Shown: positions 11,409-21,783 of the stretch, piece after piece | Numbering within the stretch: the stretch's first letter is position 1 | How the letters are laid out: each line of letters begins with the position of its first letter | Notes under the pieces: model-generated | What the model was told of the DNA's origin: nothing | Seen by the model: the letters and a program-made list of their open reading frames with translations, nothing else | Database searches by the model: none | NCBI RefSeq assembly: GCF_002865645.1 | Contig: NW_020194575.1 | Location: forward strand, 497,247 to 561,246 | Source: Hyaloscypha bicolor E | Lineage: Eukaryota; Ascomycota; Leotiomycetes; Helotiales; Hyaloscyphaceae | DNA: 64,000 nucleotides | Reading direction: 5' to 3' | Made by a program: the position numbers and the translations under genes

Positions 11409-11728
11409 TCAGCCGCTCCTCAATAGCCGTGCCATAAACCCCTTTTTCTTCTTCTTGTCCTTCTTCCCTGCCTCGTCGACCTTCTGTAGGTCCTCCTCGT
11501 CCGAAAGCCCACTCAGCTTATCGCACTTCTTGCACCTCGGGTGTTGGCACTGGACTTTCTTGATGAAGAGGGTGATGTAGCCTCCGCAGCCGGGGAGTTG
11601 GATCCAGTTTCCTTTGTGCCCGCACTACAGAAAACAAAGTTAGTTGGTTGATTGAAAAAGGCCGGGGAGGGCAGGGCAGGGGAGGGGGGAGGACTTACTT
11701 TGCAGCATTGCCACGTTGTGGTGTCCAT
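11409..11728 (-). CDS. small cysteine-rich, lysine-tailed protein (hypothetical zinc-binding)
   Basis: Two exons, 11699-11728 and 11409-11624, joined over a 74-bp GT...AG intron, give 81 residues. The protein starts MDTTTWQCCKCGHKGNW and has eight cysteines, in a C-C-x-C cluster, one central Cys (PGCGG) and a C-x4-C-x2-C cluster (VQCQHPRCKKC). This is consistent with a small zinc ribbon. A run of lysines precedes the C-terminal FMARLLRSG. It is convergent with the regulator gene, whose stop lies 120 bp away. I do not recognise a named family, and no function is proposed. Confidence 0.6.
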
Positions 11729-12807
11729 GCTTTTGTTGTGTGTGGTTATTGTGTCTAATTGAAGTTGTGTAATGTAAGCGTCTTGGTTTTGGTTTTGTTT
11801 TTCTTTGAGTACTGGTATTTCGATGACCTTTCGTTGAGATCTCGAATGCCAACGCTCAGAGGAGGCTTCGGCCAGCAAGAAATAAGAAAGCTGGAGAGGG
11901 TGTTCACAGAAGCCAAGCAAATCATCAAAGAGTTCTTTGATGAAATTTACAACTGCGTAAAGGTGAATAATGAAAATTCGGTGATATTCAAGGTTTATAT
12001 TTGTGTCTATTTCTTTGTTTCCTTTATTCCCACTTGTGAGTTCAAAAGGCAACGGCCTTCCCATGTCACTTTAGCTTTCGCTTGACAAGAAATTATTCAA
12101 AGTTAAACATAAGGTACACTATCAAAGAGATCTTGAAGGAGTCGTGCCTAAGCCTACCAAGCCTCTAGTAACGAAGTCAAACAGCGAGTATCCCTACGCT
12201 TAACCTGGGTCTGCTGCGTTTCATGGAAGCGAGAAGCGAGAACTACCCATGAAGGAGTTGATATCACGTGAACGAAGTTGGCACCTCACTCCCCGGGAAG
12301 TCGTGCTAGCTGGCATGTTAATAGACAAAGAGATATTTTCTCGAAAAATAATCATAGATCTAGGCTTGGGATCGGGAACCATTGAATAACATCCGCCGAA
12401 AACAGTTTGAAATAATTCATCGATGCGTTCTTTTGTAAACAACTCCGAGCCATAGACTTCCTTTTCCCTTCCTTGAAGCCGAAGGATTAACTGACGAGAC
12501 GTCTAGCAACCAAGAAGAACTATTCTTGCAAATGCCTACAGTAGGCAATAATTGAATGACACTCGACAATTGAAGGAATACCGAGCTTCTCTGCTTCAAG
12601 AGTGGGCAATTCGTTCCGAAATGGAAAGAGGGGTAAAGCCCCACAAATCCCCCCTGTTCAACCACCCTGTTTTTCGTGGGGCCTCGAGGGGTGGACAGCG
12701 CAACATGTTTTATTAGACGGACTTTTTCAGATACACAACTTTCGATCTGTTATCCAGATCTCTTTCAATTCCGAATATACCTCCGCCCTGCTTATTATTG
12801 ACAGTCC
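11729..12807. other. intergenic
   Basis: About 1.1 kb between divergent genes. The ORFs inside (11759-12085, 12221-12665) overlap each other on both strands and resemble nothing I know. A GGGGTAAAGCCCC word, itself a small GC palindrome, lies near 12630-12642. Confidence 0.5.
12629..12636 (+). promoter_or_regulatory. AGGGGTAA motif upstream of EthD-like gene
   Basis: Third copy of the AGGGGTAA core, about 180 bp upstream of the next ATG. It is exactly the word found at 865-872. Candidate site for the block's regulator; inference only. Confidence 0.25.
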
Positions 12808-13686
12808 ATGAAAGTAAAAATGCCAACACCACAACTCAAAGGTCCGGGCCTGCTCCTCGTCAACTCCAAGATTACCCGTCCCGACATCCTAGACGAAGAG
12901 ATGTTCATAAACTGGTATAGCGCGGACCATATTCCAGAAATTCTCAACACGTCGGGCGTCGATTCAGCACTTCGTTTTAAGAATGCAGACGCAAAAGCTG
13001 AAAGACCATACATGGTCGTGTACCCTATGGGCAACATTGGCTTTACTCAGTCAGAAGAGTACAAGACGAAGATTAATATTTACAGTGATTTACTGCCAAG
13101 GGGAGGTCCGATTTACGATTTAGTAGATATGGATGTGAGGGTCTATTCATTTGTTGACAAATATGAGCCGAATGGTCCTGTAGAACCAGGTAAATAAGCG
13201 ATCGAGAACTGATCGGGAAGAGGCTCAGTGTAGCAGGTCAAACCAAGTTGGTCGTCCATGGCGGATTTGACCTCGGGGATAAAATCACCGAGCAGGATTT
13301 TCATGACTGGTACAATAAAGAAGTAAGTGAATCAAGGGTATCTGCGAATCAACGACACTAATCTCAACTTACAGCATTTTGAAAACCTGGCTAAAGTTCC
13401 TGGATACCTACGCTCAACTCGGTACCAGCTGCTGGGACATCGATCAAACGGCCAGATGAGGGCAGCCGGGGGCCTTCCCCCTCGGGAAGAAGACGTTGAC
13501 ACTCCGACGCCGGCGAAGTTTCTGGCTTTGCATGAGTTTACTGTTGATGAGGCAGATATGAAGGCGTTTATTTCAACGATTGACACGGATTGGTCGAGGA
13601 GGATTTTAGGAGGTGCGGCTAGGGTTGAAAATCCCGCTTACTATCGTTTCATGCAGGGTTGTGGTGACGGTAGGCTCTTCCAATAG
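12808..13686 (+). CDS. tandem ferredoxin-like (EthD/DABB-type) protein
   Basis: Three exons, 12808-13189, 13237-13322 and 13375-13686 (introns 47 and 52 bp), give 259 residues. A second in-frame ATG at 12820 has a better context (A at -3) and may be the true start. The protein has two similar halves, each with a W-Y-x-x-x-H-I/F core: FINWYSADHIPEILNTSGV and FHDWYNKEHFENLAKVPGY. This suggests two fused dimeric alpha/beta-barrel domains of the EthD kind. Such proteins are often small enzymes or helpers in ring degradation or polyketide pathways. It closes the 1-13.7 kb metabolic block. The specific role is unknown. Confidence 0.82.
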
Positions 13687-13990
13687 AACTTGCTGTTAAG
13701 TTGTCATTCTCCCGAGTGTGAATGAATAGTTGTTCTCACTGCGAGCAAGGCAGGGTATTGCTTACTACACCTTTTAAATATGACTCTTATTTGCCAAACA
13801 CTTGCCTCGAGTGCCGTCGTGCAAATCACTCAATAATGCCGAATAATAAAAACTTACCAAATTCATATTTATAATTTTGTTCTCCAACTCGCACAGTCCC
13901 CTTACACTACACAACCCAAGAATTCTTCCCCAGCCATCGTACAACGGGACTCTAGCTACACTGGAAGCGCTCCGACGGTAAAGCTAGGGA
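13687..13990. other. intergenic
   Basis: Just over 300 bp downstream of the EthD-like gene, before the decayed gene block. Nothing coding is seen. Confidence 0.5.
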
Positions 13991-14965
13991 ATGCGAGTTC
14001 AGTTACCGTTCTCAGCAGTGCTTTTCTTCTGCTCGACAGGTGGAAATGCCGTCGGGCTCTAGTGGGAACCACCAGGGAGAATCACCAATACTGTTGATTG
14101 AAATAAGGCATAGATATTGCCCTTTACTTGCATTCCATAGTTTGAAAGTACTCTCGCTGTCCCCTCTACGCCTTACTAGCAATCAAGTACAATTTGTTTG
14201 GCCCGGGGTGGAGCCAGAGGATCAAACCGCGGTCCTCCAGAATGTCATCAACGGCCAGGGGGACAACTGGTCATTCTGCCCGGAGTACTGCTCCAGTACG
14301 CTGCCTCCATCACGATACAAAAGCAGCTGCTGATGAATAAAAGCCCAAATGAGTTTCTTCAAGGGGGATTTCCAGGTATGAACATTTTCGAAACATCGAG
14401 GAACTAGGTAGGATCACTTGACAGTCTACCCCGGAGACCTAATCACCAGTACTTTCACGCTAAATGCTTCTTCCGGGGTATGGCTAAATGGTGCATTAAT
14501 CGCTCGTGGCACTGAGGGAATCGCAGCCGCAGAAACACCCTTCCAAGCTTCTTTCCACTTCGACCCTCGGAAATACCGTGAGAAACACCCTCTATTTTGA
14601 AAAATTTTAAGGCCGACATGTAATTGAAAATAGTCGCATCAAACCATTACCAAACGGTACACACATATCAACAATTGACTTGAATTGGTGCTGATAATAC
14701 CCAGGCGTACCTCGTCATCGAGCTTCAGCATTGAGCACAATGGGACTGGGGGAAAGTTATCTTTCATGATATTCCATCGAGACAGAAACCGCAAACTCTA
14801 CTTGGTGCTCGGCGTAAGTTAGATTCCCTCGTGAAAGATACTCTTGTTTACCGGGGCTAAGCCTGATAAAGATCCGCACAATGGCACATGGACTATGTCG
14901 ACACCAGTTGCATTTCCGAAAACTGGGGCGACCACTTGCTACATTTCCAGTGTTGAAATGAAAGG
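13991..14965 (+). pseudogene. decayed secreted concanavalin-A-like protein gene
   Basis: An ATG at 13991 opens a signal-peptide-like start (MRVQLPFSAVLFFC). The same frame continues as coding-like sequence broken by several stops: TAG near 14059, TGA near 14098, TAG near 14110, TAG near 14137 and TAG near 14176. Family-like pieces then follow: VQFVWPGVEPEDQTAVLQNV, VYPGDLITSTFTLNASSGVW, QAYLVIELQH, stop, AQWDWGKVIFHDIPS and GATTCYISSVEM. This order matches secreted fungal proteins of a concanavalin-A-like fold. The repeated TAG/TGA changes are what C-to-T RIP would make from CAG or TGG. The gene is clearly not functional. The family name is moderate confidence. Confidence 0.6.
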
Positions 14966-15214
14966 TCGGCGAACGGGGCCTGCGGTCATGAAGAGATGCG
15001 TATCAAGTAAAGTAAGAAGTCTTCTGCATGATATCATTCCAAAATGTAAGTCCATATCCATCATCTCTGGCCTCCCGGTGATTCCGCCATTGGTATCGCA
15101 GGGCCTCCATCGTGAAGCCCATATAGTTTCTGTGTTTGCGGTGCGAATAATTTAGCCGGGCTACAATTACTATGAGGAATCGCTTCTAGTACGGTACTTG
15201 TGTGTATTGGGTTT

Positions 15215-16060
15215 TCAGAGGCGATTTTGTATACTTTCAAATTGCTCCTTCAATAATCTCGTGTTTCTGTGCAGCCTCATTAACAAGAATCCAATCCCCG
15301 CAATTACTGCAACACCCACCATGACAACGATAGCAGTTCCCGCTTTAGTACCTGTGCTCAAGCCTCTATTTCTATTTGTATTCGATGCTTTAGTCGAGGT
15401 GGATGAGTTTGACGGTGGTAGTTGCAGAGGCCTTTGCCGGGAGGAGCTCGAGGAGCTTGAGGTCGAAAGAGCGCTCGTAATTAATTCTCCCGGCCATGCA
15501 GCTCCGCCAATTGTGGTCATGTTTATGTAGCCTCCCGGGAAGAACTGAACAGTGCTATTTGCACAGCAAGCCGAGCCCAAGCTGAATCCAGGAGCCGAAC
15601 AGCAGTAGTATCCATTTCCACAATTATACACCCGGTTAGGGAGTTTTTTTTTTGCGACTGCACTTGTGTCACGAAATTTCCAACTCCGATCTCCCTAAAT
15701 CCTCTTTCAATTGTGGGGGGACACCGAATTCAACATACCAGATCTGCAGAATGTAGGGCAACCAGCTGGGTTCCACCCGCACTTGATGACACATCATTCG
15801 TTCTCATAATGTACGATAACACCACTCTAGATTGCACCAATAGTTCCCTGAAGATGCTCTTCCTTAAATTCATACCAGGCGTCCCACGACTGTTCTGTTG
15901 GGGCTCCGAACGGGCTCGCTTAAAATTCAGGGGCAGCTTCGCTAAACAATAATTTAGCGAGCCCCTCTGCATCAGCGGACTCATCGCAAATGGACAAGCT
16001 TAGGTTGTTCTGGAATAGTTCTGATCTCAGCTTCCAGGGAGGTATAGGTTCCAGTTTTTT
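15215..16060 (-). pseudogene. decayed cysteine-rich surface protein with C-terminal membrane anchor
   Basis: Read on the minus strand, a coding-like frame runs through SELFQNNLSLSICDESADAE, a TAA, SPFGAPTEQSWDAWYEF, a TAG, GVIVHYENE, a TGA, and CGWNPAGCPTFC. A GT...AG intron (about 15694-15745) then leads to DRSWKFRDTS and the open part 15215-15631. That part has YNCGNGYYCC, ACCANSTVQFF, a Ser-rich stalk, a membrane segment (GTAIVVMVGVAVIAGIGFLL) and a short basic tail. This is the layout of fungal Cys-rich stalk-and-anchor surface proteins. Three in-frame stops argue for a pseudogene. If only the C-terminal ORF is expressed it would lack a signal peptide. Confidence 0.5.
15939..15960. repeat. 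8-bp perfect hairpin
   Basis: TCGCTAAA, a six-base loop, then TTTAGCGA form a perfect inverted repeat inside the decayed minus-strand gene. It may be chance or a scar of an excised element. Confidence 0.5.
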
Positions 16061-16089
16061 TGATCGACACGATTACCAAGGTGGATCAA

Positions 16090-16908
16090 GCCCTCCGAAA
16101 GCCCCAGACTTTGATCTTTGGATCGTTTCGCCCTAAAATTGTGACCTGCGCCGTCGCCCTCAACACGAGAGACGTGGATATGGAATGCATTGACTGGAAC
16201 GTGGGGGACTGTGAATGAAAATTGGTTTCGGCTGGGTAATCTTATCGGTCTCTAATGACTCCTCTAAATGAGGACGCCATCGCGAGCAGAATGTTTTCTC
16301 TCTGGCCACATATCGACAGAGGGTCACTTAATTCATCATCTTTCAGGGAGACATACCAAGATAACGGCGCCATCGACCTTGATCCCCGGTTTGGAAACTT
16401 GGGAAGAGCGGGCAACGTCACACTTTCAACACGGATCACGGTGGCATTGAACACTTTCTGGATGATTTCACGAGAAGCACGAGTGTCCGACCACTTTAAG
16501 CATGTCAATTGTGAGGCCGGGCTCATTCGAACCACAACTTCTATACCACTTGCCGTCAACCTGGTTGCAATCATCATTTGTAATTGGGCCTGGGCCGCAG
16601 CTCTGACGCTTACATCTCTCATCCTACTTTGCTACTAAGTCATGAATATCTGGTTCCATTATCACATCAGCACGCCCGATGTGCTGGGCTATGTCTCGTC
16701 CATGGCGATCGAGAATCATCATGTTCCCATTCCCGGCGGACATCCTGGAGTGAAAAGTAACCTGGATAGGCTTGAAATGGCGGAGTACTTAGAAGATATG
16801 AGGGTGAGGATTGGCGATGTACGGAGTGGTGAGAAGGTTTGGAAGACTGCGTTTGCTGCTGAAGGGAATGGCGTTGTTCTGCATGAAAAGGGGAGAATGG
16901 TAACTTGA
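16090..16908 (+). pseudogene. decayed fungal integral membrane protein gene (C-terminal part)
   Basis: A coding-like stretch, PKIVTCAVALNTRDVDMECI, is followed by a stop. An open frame from 16255 then carries a luminal-type region and a membrane helix (AVNLVAIIICNWAWAAALTL ending LILLCY). A TAA at 16636-16638 interrupts it, and the same frame resumes with STPDVLGYVSSMAIENHHVP, IGDVRSGEKVWKTAFA and a final stop at 16906-16908. The TPDVLGYVSS / VRIGDV motifs are typical of the cytosolic end of a family of large fungal membrane proteins of unknown function. The 5' part and most introns cannot be recovered. It is probably dead. Confidence 0.5.
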
Positions 16909-17221
16909 GCTAGGTTATGCATTCAATAATAGATTTGCAATAGAGCCTTGAGGCCGAAAGACGAGAGTCTCAGCAACAAGACACTGATAGCATCACTCTC
17001 TTCCTCGCTTCCTGTCTGTCACTTTCTGACCCTCAAACTCGGCCCCCAAAATTTCAATATCGCCGCACCAACCTGGAAAGATAACACGACGGTGAAAAAG
17101 TACTGAAGTTTATATATAAAGCTTTTCTTGACAGCCATCGCACTTCGAAGTACCTTGGAAATATTGTTGATTAGGAAAAGAAACCCCGAAAGCCTCCTTC
17201 ATCGCCTGATCATAACAAAAC

Positions 17222-18133
17222 CAGTGTTGGGCATTAGGTAAGGTAATTTAAGTTCAACCTAGGTTATAACTATATAGGTAACTTACCTACAGGTCTTATA
17301 TAGGTAAGGTTACCTACCTATATAGGTCGTAGGTTAGTATAGATTTAACCTATAATTTTCACGTAAATATAGTCAAATTAGCTATCCTGTTAATTCCATA
17401 ATATAATACTTAATTATACTTTGTATTTCAGGAAAAAATAGTATTCTAATAATTTAATTATACTTCATATAAGTTAGGTTAAACCCTAGTGGCATAAGTA
17501 AACCCCAAATAGTCTTCCCAACTCCTTGAATCTTTATTATACTTATCTTCTCTACTGTTCTACCCACATAAGCTCTTACTAAATTAAAATTACGCCTTGA
17601 CTACTAATTATAACTTCGTTATCTTCTCCATTATCCTCCTTTACCAAATTATCAAACCGTCATCTTTAGGGGTGATGCCCTAGCGTCTCAGGCGAATTCC
17701 CGAGTAATTCGTACGCTTGATTAATTAAACCAGATTTAGAGCTCTCGTGGGGATCAGGGAAAAAGATTCTATCGCTTGGGAAGCTCGACATCTTCATTTG
17801 TCAGCTGAAAAAAGGGGGTGCCTTTCAGGGGCTTGGTACAGCTTGATTAGCGCTATTTTTGTACGGTAAAAGCAACAAAAAGCACTCAAGTATATGGTAT
17901 TAATTGAGGAGAAGCTGGATATTATTAAAGGTATTTTAAGAGATTTTCTTTTTAATTCTTTGTGGGCACCGATTCCGATGCCGGAAATAGTACCAAGATC
18001 ACGTGAAAACCTGTAGGTTAAACCTACGGAACCTATAAACCTATAGGTAACCTACCTATAAAATCAATTTAGGTTAGGTTACCTACCTACAGAGGTTATA
18101 GGTAGCGTAGGTTGAACCTATTGCCCAACACTG
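17222..18133. mobile_element. non-autonomous hAT-type element (912 bp) with 8-bp target duplication
   Basis: Both ends carry inverted copies of CAGTGTTGGGCAWTAGGT (left 17222 onward, right end at 18133), the CAGTG-type terminus usual for hAT transposons. The element is flanked on both sides by the same eight bases, AACAAAAC (17214-17221 and 18134-18141), the duplication length expected for hAT insertion. Sub-terminal regions are full of short direct and inverted AGGTAGGTTACCTA-like words (17236-17360 and 18010-18115), probable transposase-binding repeats. The AT-rich centre has no transposase frame, so it would need an autonomous partner elsewhere. Confidence 0.9.
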
Positions 18134-18354
18134 AACAAAACCCAAGGCTTGCGGGCTTCGAAACTTTCAAGCCGTTATCAAGCTCGAGGTGAGCTGTATT
18201 CCCTTCTTAAAGAAGAGAGTTAGTGCCTTGGTAGGTTGAGGCTTTGACTTAGTGATGGAGGGTTGTGCTCACCTAAATTAATTATTCTCACCAGCATGAG
18301 CCAAATCCCCGAGAACCCAAGCCGAACCCTCTGTCAATCTCTCTCTTGGTGTGT

Positions 18355-20445
18355 TCAGTGAATCGAAAACCATGTCAGCTCGTCCAGATTCTCGGGAAAT
18401 GCTTCGCCATTCATGATTCCATGGACGTAACATGGTCCAACGAGGCGGTAGTGGTCTCCAATCGGTCGAAGAACGAAGGGGACGCGCCCTCCTGCTAGGA
18501 CGGCAATGCAATCCCCTACTTTGGCGGTAAATGGTACTGCTGCTAAATAGCCTTTCGCGGTGGTACACAAAGGAGTTGTTGAGTTGATGTCTAGGTCGAA
18601 TAAATTCTGCTTGATACGCAGCTGTTCTACGTATTCCTCGTGTGTGCTTGTCGTTGTTAGCACACTATGCCATTCTCTGAAATTGTTCTCCATTTCCTTT
18701 AACGATAGACTGAACTGCCCATGGGTACTTCCGCTTATCCGATCCCAGCAGAGTGTTCTCGTTATAACTTCTCCCACTGGCTCCCCTGTGGGATACTTTG
18801 TTAATGAGAAGCCGACATTGCAAGACATGCGCCAGCTTTCTATTGTTTGTTCGTCCAAAAAATGTCTGGTGTATGCTTTCGGATCAGCAAGTGGCAATAC
18901 TTTGACTTTGTCGAACTTTTGCCCCCTGATCCTCAAATTCTGGTCATCCGTGGAGATCGAAAATATTGCCTCGGAGTTTCTGCTCGCTTTCATTGATCTG
19001 TGACTCGTATACAATACTGCAGGGACATCAGACCAATACGGGACCCAGGAAGGACGATCAAAGTTTGGTGTAGTGCTAGTTGCATGCTGCAAGATGTCTA
19101 GTGACTTCGTCAGGTTCAAATGGCGCTTGGCCACATCTGTGAAGACCTGTGCGGTTGACTTGTTGTAATCTGGAAGTGGTAGGAAGGACTTGAAATTATC
19201 CGATAAGCCAAGTATACCGAATATGATATCGCGCGGATCTGAAGCAATGAGCTCTCGAGCCCATCGAAGAACCGCCAATGGCTTCGATTGTTCGACATGG
19301 GCATTGGCTACTGCCTGAAGATGTCTTAAGGCCCCGGAGAGTAAATTCCAGGTCAGAAGCTCTTTTCGAGTGCGACCTTGACAAAGGATATCCTGCCAGT
19401 CGAAGAAGTCGTCGTATTTCGCAGCCCGATTTGAACAGATCAGAGTTGCTGACCTAGCTAGGGCGACCTCTTGAACGACCCAAACACGAGACCACCACCG
19501 GCGTTGTATGATATCGTTGAAGCCACGACAGAGGTCAGTTAAGACGCCGCTAAAACATAACTCATACATCTGCGATTGGATCTCCTGATAGAGAGGTGAC
19601 GACGACTGGGGATCTTGTCCTGAGCTCTCGATTCGTTTCATTTCTGTAACCATTCGATGCAAGTAGTCTAAGAAGAGATCTGATACTGGGATAGAGCCTC
19701 GGTTCAAAGATGGCCGGCCGTTCACACTGGTGGGGTTCCCATTATTTTGTTCTTGTTCGACCACAGTTTCCAAGATAAGGAGAGGGGTAGTGTCTTGTCC
19801 TTCGGCGGCAAGGGATTGAGCTACGGGATCCGGAGTTGTCGTTTCCTTGGACGATTCCCCCAACCAAACCAAGACTTCGGTAGCCTTGGAATACACATTC
19901 CGCATCATGCCAACCTGATGGCCTCTCTCATTATTATCTTTCTGATTAATGCAAATAGCGTCAACCCACAACACCCGGTTCGAATTTTCTTTGCGAAGAT
20001 ATCGAAGCGCAAGTTCACAGTTTTTGGTCACCCAGATTCTAGTGCCGTCACATCTGATCTGGCTAGATCGCTTGCGGTCGCCATCTTCCGTGGCCCAAGT
20101 ATATGACAAGGCTTCGTAGTCATGCTCCTCTTGAGATCTGACTTCAGCGAGCGATATTTGGATTGGAGATGCGAAGTCTCCGGGATGCAAGGTCAGAAGC
20201 CTGATAGAGTCTGAATGCGGTAATGGCGTGTAGCTGTACGTGCATTGTGACTGCGGCTTCCTCGCCCTCGCTGCCCGAGTCCAACAGGACCTCGCGCTGG
20301 GACGGCGTTTCTCTGATTACTTGTCAGTATATTCTCGAGTGAGTGGATGAGGGCAGCGAGGTGACTGACTTCGTAAGCCAGCCTTGGACTCGGGAAACTT
20401 CTTGAGAGAGGAAGGCTGAGCAGGCTTTGCAGTCCTTCTGGCCAT
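18355..20445 (-). CDS. heterokaryon incompatibility (HET) domain protein
   Basis: 677 residues in two exons: 20370-20445 and 18355-20312, with a 57-bp intron carrying a CTGAC branch-like word before its acceptor. The HET domain follows a TYSYTPLPHSDSIRLL leader: ISLAEVRSQEEHDYEALSYTWA, then RVLWVDAICINQKDNNERGHQV and SKATEVLVWLGE, the three classic HET blocks (residues about 70-200). The long C-terminal part is typical of HET genes with unknown partners. Such proteins trigger cell death on non-self recognition. The basic first exon starts at an ATG in good context (AGAAATGG). It is the least certain part, because upstream frames also carry a CKAC motif (see findings). Confidence 0.85.
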
Positions 20446-21150
20446 TTCTTGTGAGAATGCGCGATGCTGCGGCTTGCGAGAACCTCAGAACTGATAAGCA
20501 CGAAGCAATAGTTGTTTGCGAAAGGAAGCAGAACAGACAGGAGGTCGTGAGATGAGAAATCAATGATGGAAGGTTGATCAGGCTGCGAGGGTGGATTTTT
20601 AGGCTTTCCCAGCTGAGTGTCCGACAGGACATACATGATTGGATGGCGAACTTGAGACTTGTACCGCCCGGTGCAGAGCTTTCCCCACCTACTGTTCAAG
20701 TATGCAAGAACCCAGCAAATAATTTCATATAGGCATTAGACGATCCGTTGAAGACGCGAGCGTGAGAAGAAGGATTGTGAGAACGGGGGAGAGAATACAT
20801 CACGTGACTTGTGAGCATTCCTTGAGACCTTGAACACATCAAGATTGGGAGAACTTAGGTCCCCACCAATGATATTGCCGGAGTATAAGTGGAGAGCGAC
20901 TTCGATCTCCTGATATCTGATGACCTTGGCAACTCTTATCTGGTTAAGGTAAGAATCCATTCTCTTTGCAGGCTCAGGCAAGACATCGAGTTGACGCGGA
21001 GTGTGGATTTTAGTGGTTTGCCTTGTAGGACGACTCCCTGTTTCACTATCTCTTTGACTCCCAGTATAGTGCAGTAACGATAAGGCCGATACATAGTCCA
21101 TGTTTCCCAACTTGTGAAACCCCTCGATAAGACCCCGACCCCTGGCCTTT
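20446..21150. other. intergenic, upstream of HET gene
   Basis: Minus-strand ORFs at 20736-21197 and 20193-20699 overlap neighbouring genes and look non-coding. I see no clear promoter element. Confidence 0.45.
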
Positions 21151-21783
21151 TCAGTTCTTTCTCGGCAAACCCCCACCCATTCCTCGAGGTCTCTCATTCA
21201 TAAATCTCCTCAATGCAGCATCTGCCTCCCCTCTCGTTATATATACTTGTGACAAGTCCCAAATGTGATAAAGGCCGTACCTTGCGACATTGTTAAGTGT
21301 CTTCCGCGGCGACATATTATTTGTAGCGTTCGTTTGGGGAGGTTCATCGTTTGGGAATTTTGGCACCTTCATGACTTGAAGGATCTCGTCGCCCAAGTAG
21401 AAATATTCCTTCGTGTCGTTGGTAGTGATCCACAAAGCTGTGTCCGTGCTTTTCGGCTTCCCGTCATTCAGCTTCCGCCACTGATGAAATTTGTTGGGCG
21501 CAGCAGAGATAGCAGGCGGATACCAGTCGATCTCCATCTCCGAGAAACTTGATGTTGCCAGAGCGTATGTGAGGGCAGCTGTAAAGGTTGGGGATGGATC
21601 TGTGATACCATCGGTGAGCCAATTCAGGTACCACATCGGGGCATCGCATAGCCTTCTGCCTTTAAACTTGCCAAAGGGCAGGGTGAAGTCTGCGAGAGGG
21701 GGTTGGATTTGGAGTTGCGGGGTACCAGGCTCGGGAGGATAGTCGCCCATGACGGTGTCGCCTTCGTAATCCGTTCCCGCCAT
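21151..21783 (-). CDS. DUF3820-like small protein
   Basis: Single exon, 210 residues. After an acidic start (MAGTDYEGDTVMGDYPPEPG), residues about 33-58 read FTLPFGKFKGRRLCDAPMWYLNWLTDG. This matches the short domain known as DUF3820 / QSregVF_b, whose core is M-P-F-G-K-y-K-G-x-x-L-x-D-x-P-x-x-Y-L-x-W. The remainder (WYPPAISAAPNKFHQWRKL...) is unfamiliar. It ends in a glycine/arginine stretch (RPRGMGGGLPRKN). The domain is best known from bacteria and its function is unclear. The ORF is long enough and its composition coding-like. It lies in tandem upstream of the HET gene, on the same strand. Confidence 0.7.
   Translation of the reverse strand: MAGTDYEGDTVMGDYPPEPGTPQLQIQPPLADFTLPFGKFKGRRLCDAPMWYLNWLTDGITDPSPTFTAALTYALATSSFSEMEIDWYPPAISAAPNKFHQWRKLNDGKPKSTDTALWITTNDTKEYFYLGDEILQVMKVPKFPNDEPPQTNATNNMSPRKTLNNVARYGLYHIWDLSQVYITRGEADAALRRFMNERPRGMGGGLPRKN

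Noticed and set aside
20736..21197. Minus-strand ORF of 153 codons between HET and DUF3820-like genes
   Set aside because: It starts inside the DUF3820-like gene in another frame, has no recognisable motif, and its region looks like 3'/5' flanks.
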